DNA of 64,000 bases, from NCBI RefSeq assembly GCF_900104515.1, contig NZ_FNJL01000004.1, forward strand, positions 183,994 through 247,993, in the 5' to 3' direction. Under the pieces are notes generated by a model that searched no databases, was not told where the DNA came from, and saw nothing but the letters and a program-made list of their open reading frames with translations. This DNA comes from Paracidovorax cattleyae (GTDB lineage Bacteria > Pseudomonadota > Gammaproteobacteria > Burkholderiales > Burkholderiaceae_C). The translations under genes and the position numbers were made by a program. Within the stretch, counting starts at the first letter, position 1, and every line of letters starts with the position of its first letter. This document shows positions 56,314-64,000 of this stretch, in pieces.

Positions 56314-57093
56314 ATGCCGAAACCTTTGAAGAGTAAAGACAAGAACGGGGCGCCGTTCACGCGACCGCCAGAGATTGAGGTCTGCTTGGGAGCGTTGGAA
56401 TCGGTCGATGCTGCCGCACGCCTCAAGGCTTTTGCTGTCACGTCGAGAAAGAGCAGCGACTACGTGCCGTCGGAAGCGCTGACGTATTTTCTGCGGCGCG
56501 CCCATGCGACGGGCGCAACGGATGAGTTCAAGCAGATTTTTGCACTACTCATAAAACGGGTCGGTCAGTCCCTGTTCGCAACGGTCTCGGACTCCCGTAT
56601 GGCAGGGGCGCAAGGCATTCGAGAAGAGATCATGGGCCGGTTCGCAGAGCGAATCGCCAAGGACTGCAACGGCCGATTTGCCATGCTGGATTTCTTTGAA
56701 GTGAGGTTCGACCTGGCGTTCGCCCGATTCCGGAAGTCCGTACTGAGGCAGATCGGTCCCTCGTCGGTACTCACCGTGCCGCTGTCCACGGACGGGGAAG
56801 AGGGTCAGGACATTTCTCCGGAGGTCGAGGAAGCGGCGGCCGACTTCCTGGGAGGAGACCCTCAAAAAATTGACGACCCGGCTTTCCGGTTGGAGCTGGA
56901 CGCTGCGATTGATGCTTTACCAGATGATCAGAGACGGGTCGTGGGCCTGTTGCGACAAGGTTTCCAGACCCACTCGGAGGACCCCAATATGATGACCATT
57001 TCCAAGATGCTGAAGTGCGATGAGAGGACCGTCAGAAATCGCAAAGTCCGAGCGTACAAGAAACTGAAAGCCTCTCTTCAGGGGGACGTATGA
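56314..57093 (+). CDS. Sigma-70-like protein with a region-4 helix-turn-helix
   Basis: 259 residues. The C-terminal ~65 residues read like sigma region 4 (LDAAIDALPDDQRRVVGLLR, then MMTISKMLKCDERTVRNRKV), and the N-terminal half could be a diverged region 2. AAGGAGGAG lies directly before the ATG. Its stop overlaps the next start by four bases. It may drive expression of island genes; the promoter it would use is unknown. Confidence 0.72.
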   Translation: MPKPLKSKDKNGAPFTRPPEIEVCLGALESVDAAARLKAFAVTSRKSSDYVPSEALTYFLRRAHATGATDEFKQIFALLIKRVGQSLFATVSDSRMAGAQGIREEIMGRFAERIAKDCNGRFAMLDFFEVRFDLAFARFRKSVLRQIGPSSVLTVPLSTDGEEGQDISPEVEEAAADFLGGDPQKIDDPAFRLELDAAIDALPDDQRRVVGLLRQGFQTHSEDPNMMTISKMLKCDERTVRNRKVRAYKKLKASLQGDV

Positions 57094-57683
57094 GCACTTC
57101 AAAGCCGTTCCTTGCTGACGAGGAATCCGTGCTGTTGGCGTTCTCCATGGAGCCGAGCCATGGCCAAGAAACGCTCGAGCGCTACATCAGGGAGTATCCA
57201 CAGCATGCGACAGCGCTGATCGACTGTTCGATTGATCTGCGTCCTGAGCCGCCAGCTGAAGATGTTCCGGCGACCATGGTATCGGACAGCGCGGTAGACA
57301 AGGCTTGGCAGCGATTTGAGCAGGCTGTCCAGCAGTCCGCAGCGGAGGCCGCGAATCCGTTCGCCAAGCTCAATACGAGCGGTTTCAAGGCGATCGCACG
57401 CAGCCTGGATGTCAGCAATCTCTTTCTGATGCGCGTGCGTGATAGAGCCATCAATGCTGCCACCATTCCCACGCGATTCGTTGAGAGGCTTGCGTCGGAG
57501 TTGGGCGCTACGGCGCAAGCTGTGAGTGCGTATTTGCAGGGTCCGCCGGGTATGGTCTCCGGGCATGCCTTCCGGTCCAGCGTGAAGCCGAGCGTGGGTG
57601 AACAAATCACTTTCGACGAGGCGGTCTCGACTTCACGGCTCACGCCGGAACAGCAGGCAACGCTGAAGGCGTTGTTGGACTGA
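57090..57683 (+). CDS. Uncharacterised partner of the sigma-like protein
   Basis: 197 residues, soluble. Around residues 88-150 there is a helix-turn-helix-like stretch (FKAIARSLDVSNLFLMRVRD, then FVERLASELGATAQAVSAYL). Start and stop positions couple it to the sigma-like gene (ATGA overlap) and place it three bases before the truncated helicase/nuclease gene. It could be an anti-sigma or co-regulator; nothing confirms this. Confidence 0.7.
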   Translation: MSTSKPFLADEESVLLAFSMEPSHGQETLERYIREYPQHATALIDCSIDLRPEPPAEDVPATMVSDSAVDKAWQRFEQAVQQSAAEAANPFAKLNTSGFKAIARSLDVSNLFLMRVRDRAINAATIPTRFVERLASELGATAQAVSAYLQGPPGMVSGHAFRSSVKPSVGEQITFDEAVSTSRLTPEQQATLKALLD

Positions 57684-57686
57684 GCG

Positions 57687-58401
57687 ATGGACGCCACCGA
57701 GGCCGCTCGCCGGGAAGCAGAACGCCTGCACCGGGCTAACGTCGCGGCCGGCGGCGATCCGAACCGAAACTGCATTCATGAAGATGTACAACGTCGTGAG
57801 TGACGTGTTCGAGTGGTTGAAGCGCGACCACGGGACGACAAGTCCCACGGTCGACGAGTTGGCCGCTCGCTTCGAGGAGGCATGGCGCTCCAAGGGCGCG
57901 ACAGAGCATGGATATGCTGAAGACTACCGCCGCATCGGCAAGCGACTCGTCGACTTCCTCATCGAGAGCCGTAGCCGTGGCGTGGCCGCGCCGGCGCCTC
58001 CGATCTCGTTGGGGTGGGCCGAGGGCGAGATCCTTATCAGCCCGGATGGCGTTGCTCACGGAGCCGGTGGCCGCGTTACGGTGCGGCGCGTCAAGACGGG
58101 CAAGCAGCGCTCGAACGCCTTCGATGACATCGAGTACACGGTTCTCCAACTCGCTGCCGTCCAGGCCTATGGGCCGCATGCGCAGGTCGAGGTGACCTAC
58201 CTGACCAGCGAAACCATCCAGCCGATGGAAATCACGCCGCGCAAGCTGGAGTCCAGGCGCGAAAAGCTGCAATCCTTCCTTCAGGCGATGCAGGCCGGGC
58301 AGTTCCCCGCCAAGCCCGAGGCGCGCAGCTGTCCGCGCTGCCCGAGCTTCTTCCTCTGCGGAGACTTGCCCGGAGGTGGGTGGGTGCAAGAAAAACTTTG
58401 A
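57687..58401 (+). pseudogene. Helicase/PD-(D/E)XK nuclease gene reduced to its two ends
   Basis: A start at 57687 gives MDATEAARREAERLHRANVA and about 25 usable residues, then falls out of frame. From about 57,768 another frame gives ETAFMKMYNVVSDVFEWLKR and some 200 residues ending in ARSCPRCPSFFLCGDLP. The latter resembles the C-terminus of RecB/AddB-like helicase-nucleases: VRRVKTGKQ would be the nuclease Lys region and the Cys set an Fe-S staple. The helicase and most of the nuclease are gone. The N-terminal stub is like the start of long ImmA/IrrE- or UvrD-type proteins seen after such sigma pairs (memory only). Confidence 0.6.
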
Positions 58402-58500
58402 CCAGCCTTTCCGGTTTGGGTTGGGGCTGCGATTGACTGAGTAAGGGGGCCAGAAAGGCTGCAATCCCGCAGGTGATGGCTCCCCAAGAAAGGCAATCAA

Positions 58501-59574
58501 ATGCAAACCCAAACCCACAACGGCGATGACCGTTCCGATGTCGAAGATGTTGCGGCGGCGATCCGCGAAGGCCGCAGCCTGCGCGCGGCGGCGCTCTACC
58601 GGATCGTCGTCCTGGACGACCAACTCAATGAGCGTCACGTCGATCTTGCCGAAGCCATTCTTCGGCCGGCAATCTCCGAGGCAGTCCAAAAGGAGCAAGC
58701 ACGGTTGCTGTTGCTCGAGCGCTGGATTGACAAGCACGCAGACAGCAGCGACATGGTCTTGGACGCACGGGCGCTCTACCGGGAAGTCACCGCGGCCAGG
58801 GAGGCCAGTCTCGTTCGAAACCCTACTGGGGCGGCGTCCACTGACCTGGTCGCCGCCGTCTTGGATTCGGGCCTCGTCACCCCAGCGGGAAAGTCGTCCG
58901 CGCTTGAAGAGGTTGTTGCAGGGGTAGTGACAGTCATCCTCAATTCCACTCCGCTTGTGGTGCGGCGAAAGCTTGACGAGATGATTGGCGCCGTTCGATC
59001 AAATCCCGACTATGCGACTAATCCCTCAGCACGGGCGCTGTTCAACAGCATCTTGTTTCGCACCTTGGCTTGGCAGTACGAGCTTGAGAACTTCGAGCCA
59101 GGTCTGCGGTTACTTTCTGACTACCTTTTTACTTCAGAAGCCAATGAGGCTGACCTTCAGAAAGACTATCTGGCCACGGTCCAGGCAGGTTCGGGTGGTG
59201 GCGTGAGGCCGGAAGCACGGGCCATCGGGCACGGAAGAGCCGACGTGGCGTTCGACATGGGCGCGGTGATGATCGTTGCGGAGCTCAAGAAAACCATGCT
59301 CGATCGTTCGCTGGATCAACTGTTGGACGACCACGGGCTACAGGCGGCGGCCTATCAGCGCTCCAATGTCACGCTTGGATTCCTGGTCGTGCTGGATCTC
59401 GTGGACCGCGGAGGTACCGGGGAACATTTCTCCGCGTCTTCAAAGCTGCTGGAAATGACTCCACCTGGAACGAAGACCCCGTACTCCATCGCGGTGTTCA
59501 GAATCCAGGGGCAGAAGAGAACGCCATCCTCCATCAAGAAGTCGAAATCCAAAAAAGCGGCCCGGAAGAGGTAA
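58501..59574 (+). CDS. Predicted PD-(D/E)XK-fold nuclease
   Basis: 357 residues, not assigned to a named family. The C-terminal third has the restriction-endonuclease-like signature: Asp in GHGRADVAFDMG, then E-x-K in VIVAELKKT, then Q-x3-Y in LQAAAYQRS. The N-terminal ~200 residues are helical and could recognise a partner or target. AGAAAGG before the ATG is the ribosome site. The tail is Lys/Arg-rich (KKSKSKKAARKR). Base composition is visibly lower in GC than the core chromosome. The next gene on the strand is the LOTUS/STAND/PRTase protein after 292 bases. Confidence 0.68.
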   Translation: MQTQTHNGDDRSDVEDVAAAIREGRSLRAAALYRIVVLDDQLNERHVDLAEAILRPAISEAVQKEQARLLLLERWIDKHADSSDMVLDARALYREVTAAREASLVRNPTGAASTDLVAAVLDSGLVTPAGKSSALEEVVAGVVTVILNSTPLVVRRKLDEMIGAVRSNPDYATNPSARALFNSILFRTLAWQYELENFEPGLRLLSDYLFTSEANEADLQKDYLATVQAGSGGGVRPEARAIGHGRADVAFDMGAVMIVAELKKTMLDRSLDQLLDDHGLQAAAYQRSNVTLGFLVVLDLVDRGGTGEHFSASSKLLEMTPPGTKTPYSIAVFRIQGQKRTPSSIKKSKSKKAARKR

Positions 59575-59866
59575 AGAGGTGATGCGATCTGTTGATTAGA
59601 AGGCATTGGGCTCCAGCAGGGAGAGGCTTTGCGTGGCAATCCACAGTGAGGAGCGACTGCTCCGGGCAGAAATGCGTAGTTGCACTTCACATGAATTCGA
59701 TGCTGAACCTCTTGGAAAAGCGGTGCCCTGCAACGTTGTCGTTTAGCTGCCGTTGCGTACGGGCTCAACCTGAGGGCTTTTTGGGGAAAGCAGGGTAGTC
59801 TTCCAAGGCACGGATGCTTGCTTAGGGGCTGACCTTCACGGTTGGACGCAATGGGAGGTAGTACAC
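59575..59866. other. Gap between the nuclease gene and the large NTPase gene
   Basis: 292 bases with no gene, RNA or clear promoter that I can identify. GGGAGGT at 59,853-59,859 is the ribosome site of the next gene. The size of the gap suggests the large gene has a promoter of its own. Confidence 0.4.
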
Positions 59867-62800
59867 ATGAAAACGAGGCAAGAAGCCTTGGAACTGGTAG
59901 TCGCAGCGTTTTTGCTCGCGCAACGAAAGCTGGGACCTGAAGCAACGACGATGACAATTGGCGTGCTGAAAAACCGGCTATTGCAAATCACTGACCGGCG
60001 GTTCGATCCAAAGGATTTCGGCGTTGCCGATATGCGCGGATTTTTGGCAATGCTCGCGCCGCAAGTATTGATCACCAAGAGGACCACTCATGGCGAGGCG
60101 ACGCTGACCGTGGCTCCCGAGTCCGTTCACATAGCTAGGGCTACGCCTGCCAAGCGGCGCGCGAACGACGTTTCCCCAATGCCGGTCGCGCATGCGGAAG
60201 TGCCTCAGGACCTCCTGACGCCCGCTGGGCGTAATCGACCAGATCTCTGGACGGCCGTTATGGACTACGCGAGCGGAGTTGCGTACGTCTGGGACGAACG
60301 CCTGGGTGAGGCTAGGCCAAGGCGCGGCATGGAGGTACTCCCAGTTATACCCACTGTGACGTCCGTCGAGTTGGGGGAGTGGCGTCGGACGTTTGTGAAT
60401 GAGCACAAGGTTGGCTTGGAAGGAGCGGACCTAGCTAGTGCGCTGCGTTGGCAAGAACAAGGTCTGGCGACCATCTATCTTCCCGCCAAGCTACGCCAAC
60501 CGTGGAATCGCGAATTGGGGCTGCGAGTCCGCCAGCGCCTGCAAGGATTCTTTGCCCAACTGAATCCGAAGGCTTCAAGCGCCGCAGGAGCGCCAGTGGC
60601 AGTCAGTGAGCCAGAGCAGGCCGCGGATGTGTTGGGTGAGTTGCTGGTGGCAGCGAAAGACAGGGGGGATGGATTCACTGTGGGGGAGTTGCTAGCGCAG
60701 CAACTGCAAGCAGCATCGGAAGATCAGTCCGAGCAACTCATCGCGAGAATCGTGAACGCATGGGCCTCTCCACGCGCGGTGCCGACAGAGCCCACTTCGC
60801 TTTCCGACCTGTCGGAGCGGCTGGACTCCTATTCTCGGAAGAATCTGGCGACGGCTTTCATCAATGCGATCCATCGCGTCGACGCAGTAGACCCAGAACT
60901 GAGCGGCGCGGAGCGTGATTTTGCGTTCAAGCTAAAGGATGACATCGCGGCTGCTTATGGTATTGATTCTCGTTCCCCTGTCGAGGTATGCCGTGCATCG
61001 CTGGCAAAGCTCGAAGAGCTCCTAGCAAAGGGCGCGTCGATCGTTACAAGATTCCTTAGGGCAACGCCCGCGACGGCCCGAATTGCGTCGAGTGACCTCC
61101 TGCCGGTTGCGCATCGTCTGCAGCCATTGCTCGTGGCCGCAGAGCAAGAGTTCTTGGGAGATCTAGACGTTTTGGTCGGACCTGCCTTCCGCAAGCTCTT
61201 CGAGGCCTATGAGAAGAATGAAGACGCTGAGGTGATTCGCCGTGCCCCTGAGTATCTAGACAACATTGCTGGCCACAAGCCCACAGCGCCCGACCCTAGG
61301 CTACATAGCCAAGTTTGGCTAAGCCTTGTACAACCAGTTCTCGATCACCTCGCGACCTTGGTCGAAGATGCCACCTCACGAGGCGAGATTGCCCTCGCGC
61401 CTTCGCTAGTGCTTAGGAACCCCCGCACAAAAGGTGATCTGCGTGCGGCTGGGACAGACGTGTTCCTGTCATTCTCGCTGGTAAATCAGGGGAAGGGATA
61501 TGCACGTGACGTCTCCCTCCTGCGCAGTGGCGCTGAGGGGCAAGATGCGGCCCATGCCTTGGTTGTCTACGAGCCGACAGGTCCGTTCGCGGTTTCTCCG
61601 GGAGGGGAACAGCTTGTTCGACTGCGCCTGCAGCTTGCAGAACCGTCCGCTGAACTGCGAATCCCGGTGCAGTGGGGCTGCGTCACCGGATCGGGGAGGC
61701 AGGTCGTCGCTGAGGATGAGTTGGAGATCACGCAGCAGGTGACCGAGCCGGATTGGGACGCGCTTCTTTCCGACCCGCCATACACGTTGAACCCCATCAA
61801 GCGGGCCGACAGACTGTACGGTCGCGGGTCGATACTCCAGAACTTGCTTCTGAACGCAATGGCTGGCACATCGACGTTCGTGTGGGGTCAAAAGCGCATT
61901 GGCAAGACCTCACTCTTGCAGGTCTTTGCTGCGAAACTTTCGACCAGATCAGACACTATCTGCATCTTGTTGCGTATGGGCGAGCTGACGTCTCTTCACG
62001 AGGGGCAACTCGCGCACCGTATTGCGCGGCGCTTGGCGGACAAAGTAAACATCAAGATCGAGGTCCCACAAGAAACGGATTTTGGAGCTGGCATCAGCCT
62101 GCTGGTCCCATTCGTTGAGCGACTTTCAGAGGAACTAGAGCAGCACAAGTTCGTCGTCATCATCGACGAATTCGATGATCTCGACCCGGCGTTCTACACC
62201 GGTGAGCGCGGGCGCCAGTTTATGAAGGGACTGCGCTCTGCTTCGGAGGCTGGGTTGACGTTCTTTTTTGTGGGCAGTGAGAGGATGGACGCAATCTTTG
62301 AGCGCCATCAGGCTGACCTTAACAAATGGACTAACGTGCGACTCGACAGGATCGAAAACCGTGCGGACTGTCAAGCGTTGATTCGCAAGCCTGTCGATGG
62401 TGCCCTTGAGTTCGACACCACGGCCGTTGATTTCATCGTCGACTACACCGCAGGCAATCCGTTCTACATTCACAATTTCTGTTACCAGCTCTTCCAGCGA
62501 TGTCTACAGGAGCATCGAACGTTCATCGACGCAAACGACACCTCTGCGGTACGTCATCAGCTGTTTAGATCACTCGGCGCCACGAATTTTTCGCACCTGT
62601 GGGAAGACAACCCGGTATTGGACATCCAGGACAAGAGGCGAGAAGCCGCTGAGAACTGCATTGCGCTAGCGTGCATTTCGGCGCTTGGTGGTCGATTTGA
62701 AGACTTTGAGGAGTTGCTTGAATCTCAGGAAGGCTTGCCGATAGCCGCTGAAGACCGAGCAAGCGTGGCCGAGTTGCGAAGAGCATGCGCCAGACTACAC

Positions 62801-63724
62801 AAGCGCGGCGTTCTATCGAAGCGCAATGGCGATGATGACCAAGTCATTTCCTTGCAGATATTCCGAGAGTGGCTTGGTGAGAATGCTCGTTCGAAGCTGA
62901 TCCCTATTTGGATGAGCCATCGAGAGCTAGAACGTACAGCCCTCGTTGACAACACGACGCCGATTGCACTTCTAGAGGTCGCGGATGCGGCATTCCCCGT
63001 CAGCGAAGATGATCTGTTGGCTGTGGCCCAAAAGTTGACCTATTGCGGCAAGCAGAAAGATGTCGCCGAGATAAAGCAGTGGCTCCGGCAGTTCGATGAC
63101 GACACACGCATTGAGACGGCATATCTGTTGCTGAGACGCATATCCGAGCAAGGGTTCATTACCGAAGGCATGCGCGCGAACATGCTAGCGAAGGTGGACG
63201 AGATGATCGTTGCCAGGCGGGTTGCGACTGGCAGTGGTACATGGACGATTGTTAAGAATCGACGGACCAATCTCGCCATCGGATATCTTGATGTTGAGCA
63301 CAAGAGCGGCGCGACCATGGCTCGTGACATGAAGACGCGGATGCAGGCGGGCAAGTGCGCCTCAGCAAGCGACCTGGATACTTGGATGCGTGCTAACGCA
63401 GACAAGGAGGGTTTCGTGGCCATCGTAGACGACTTCGCCGGGACAGGGCAGACGCTTGTTGGCGGACTGAAAAAGGCGCGTAGTAGGGTGTCTGTAGAAC
63501 ACTGGGAGCGCTATGTTTCGGAGGGGCGTCTGTGTCTCTTCCTGATGTATGCATTCCCTGACGCGATAGAAGCGGTCAAAGCCGAGTTCCCTGGAATTCC
63601 TGTGCTTGCCGCTCACGTTTTTGGTGACGAACTGAGGGCCTGCAATGACGAGGCGGGCATTTTTGAGACACCGGGCGAGCGGGCCTTTGACCTGCCCCCT
63701 TCAGCCGTGCCAATGTTGAGTTAG
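59867..63724 (+). CDS. LOTUS-like / beta-sandwich / STAND NTPase / phosphoribosyltransferase-like protein
   Basis: 1,285 residues in four parts. Residues ~5-85 resemble an OST-HTH/LOTUS winged helix (FDPKDFGVADMRGFLAML), followed to ~232 by a Trp-rich region that looks conserved. Residues ~505-625 are a CARDB-like beta-sandwich (FSLVNQGKGYARDVSL). Residues ~640-1010 are a STAND-type NTPase: Walker A VWGQKRIGKTSLL (672-684), Walker B FVVIIDEFDDLD, then FFFVGSERMDAI. The C-terminus (~1130-1274) carries a PRPP-loop motif, VAIVDDFAGTGQTL (1184-1197). Built like a sensor-effector protein. The last ~11 codons may come from an adjoining IS element. Confidence 0.72.
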   Translation: MKTRQEALELVVAAFLLAQRKLGPEATTMTIGVLKNRLLQITDRRFDPKDFGVADMRGFLAMLAPQVLITKRTTHGEATLTVAPESVHIARATPAKRRANDVSPMPVAHAEVPQDLLTPAGRNRPDLWTAVMDYASGVAYVWDERLGEARPRRGMEVLPVIPTVTSVELGEWRRTFVNEHKVGLEGADLASALRWQEQGLATIYLPAKLRQPWNRELGLRVRQRLQGFFAQLNPKASSAAGAPVAVSEPEQAADVLGELLVAAKDRGDGFTVGELLAQQLQAASEDQSEQLIARIVNAWASPRAVPTEPTSLSDLSERLDSYSRKNLATAFINAIHRVDAVDPELSGAERDFAFKLKDDIAAAYGIDSRSPVEVCRASLAKLEELLAKGASIVTRFLRATPATARIASSDLLPVAHRLQPLLVAAEQEFLGDLDVLVGPAFRKLFEAYEKNEDAEVIRRAPEYLDNIAGHKPTAPDPRLHSQVWLSLVQPVLDHLATLVEDATSRGEIALAPSLVLRNPRTKGDLRAAGTDVFLSFSLVNQGKGYARDVSLLRSGAEGQDAAHALVVYEPTGPFAVSPGGEQLVRLRLQLAEPSAELRIPVQWGCVTGSGRQVVAEDELEITQQVTEPDWDALLSDPPYTLNPIKRADRLYGRGSILQNLLLNAMAGTSTFVWGQKRIGKTSLLQVFAAKLSTRSDTICILLRMGELTSLHEGQLAHRIARRLADKVNIKIEVPQETDFGAGISLLVPFVERLSEELEQHKFVVIIDEFDDLDPAFYTGERGRQFMKGLRSASEAGLTFFFVGSERMDAIFERHQADLNKWTNVRLDRIENRADCQALIRKPVDGALEFDTTAVDFIVDYTAGNPFYIHNFCYQLFQRCLQEHRTFIDANDTSAVRHQLFRSLGATNFSHLWEDNPVLDIQDKRREAAENCIALACISALGGRFEDFEELLESQEGLPIAAEDRASVAELRRACARLHKRGVLSKRNGDDDQVISLQIFREWLGENARSKLIPIWMSHRELERTALVDNTTPIALLEVADAAFPVSEDDLLAVAQKLTYCGKQKDVAEIKQWLRQFDDDTRIETAYLLLRRISEQGFITEGMRANMLAKVDEMIVARRVATGSGTWTIVKNRRTNLAIGYLDVEHKSGATMARDMKTRMQAGKCASASDLDTWMRANADKEGFVAIVDDFAGTGQTLVGGLKKARSRVSVEHWERYVSEGRLCLFLMYAFPDAIEAVKAEFPGIPVLAAHVFGDELRACNDEAGIFETPGERAFDLPPSAVPMLS

Positions 63725-64000
63725 CGAGTCCAAGGGTTTGGAGATTACTTGATCTCCGGTTGTTGCACAGCATCGCCAGTGCGCTGGCGATGCTGTGCGG
63801 CGAAACTGGCCGGCGGTATGCGCCCCAGTGAGCTGTGCGGGCGTACTTCGTTGTAGTCCCGCCGCCATCGGGCAATCTCCTGCCTGGCCTGTGGCAGTGA
63901 CTCGAACCACTGCTCATTGAGGCACTCATCCCTGAACTTGCCGTTGAAGCTCTCAATGTAGGCGTTCTGCGTCGGGCAGCCTGCGTCGTTGAGCAAGTGC
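63688..64000. mobile_element. IS3-family element, left part (continues beyond the window)
   Basis: The end of a transposase gene reads leftward to a stop at 63745. An IS3-type terminus starting TGACCTGCCCCCTTCAGCCG can be placed at 63688, 57 bases beyond that stop, a normal distance. The other end and the target duplication are outside the window, so the boundary is an inference. Confidence 0.55.
63745..64000 (-). CDS. IS3-family transposase OrfB, C-terminal part (partial)
   Basis: About 85 residues, open at the window edge. The integrase-core end is clear: AYIESFNGKFRDECLNEQWF with the last catalytic Glu, then RRDYNEVRPHSSLGRIPPAS. This wording is typical of IS3-family OrfB of the IS407/IS51 kind. 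Confidence 0.9.
   Translation of the reverse strand, partial: HLLNDAGCPTQNAYIESFNGKFRDECLNEQWFESLPQARQEIARWRRDYNEVRPHSSLGRIPPASFAAQHRQRTGDAVQQPEIK

Noticed and set aside
59592..59798. 68-codon frame between the nuclease and the large gene
   Set aside because: No ribosome site, no recognisable features and Cys/Arg-rich random composition.

Overview
The window is about 64 kb of a high-GC betaproteobacterial chromosome. Gene content (Bug-type receptors, TRAP and GltIJKL uptake systems, an S-adenosylhomocysteine riboswitch before ahcY, DUF2917 proteins, ErpA) points to Comamonadaceae, most likely Acidovorax/Paracidovorax. That placement comes from recognised gene families, not from a database search.

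Positions 1-50,675 are ordinary core chromosome. In order they hold: the end of an Atm1-type ABC exporter; a TRAP dicarboxylate-type transporter with a divergent LysR gene; a glutamate/aspartate ABC operon (gltIJKL) preceded by a second receptor paralogue; a Cys-rich protein, a Bug receptor and a HAD phosphatase; a minus-strand envelope-glycosylation row (acyltransferase, prfC, multispanning transferase, small flippase, GT2 enzyme); ahcY under an SAH riboswitch, then tlyA and metF, which together serve the methyl cycle and rRNA methylation; rlpA and rlmJ; a Ser/Thr kinase gene broken by one missing base at its catalytic Asp; rplM-rpsI; a coiled-coil protein, bactofilin and erpA; an MFS pump; anmK, an M23 peptidase and tyrS; a seven-gene minus-strand uptake/catabolic locus (2OG oxygenase, VOC protein, BMP-type ABC transporter, cysteine hydrolase) with its LysR; two tandem DUF2917 genes; a BLUF photoreceptor divergent from a Crp/Fnr regulator; glmU, an orphan histidine kinase, a DMT exporter with an Lrp regulator, and glmS.

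About 15-25 bases after the glmS stop the base composition drops sharply and accessory DNA begins, running to the window end. Glm S 3' flanks are the classical Tn7 attachment site, and the first ~100 bases here carry repeats resembling Tn7-family ends. The island contains a complete IS4-family element with a 9-bp target duplication, gene remnants (a frameshifted small gene, a trbB conjugation ATPase fragment), and then a defence-like cluster: an intact IetA-type AAA ATPase beside an IetS-type subtilase gene that has lost its catalytic core; a sigma-like protein with an overlapping partner; a helicase/nuclease gene also reduced to its two ends; a PD-(D/E)XK nuclease; and a 1,285-residue protein combining a LOTUS-like N-terminus, a beta-sandwich, a STAND-type NTPase and a phosphoribosyltransferase-like C-terminus. 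An IS3-family element lies against the 3' end of this last gene and runs off the window.

The nuclease plus LOTUS/STAND/PRTase pair (58,501-63,724) is my best candidate for an undescribed system. No tRNA, rRNA or CRISPR array was seen.
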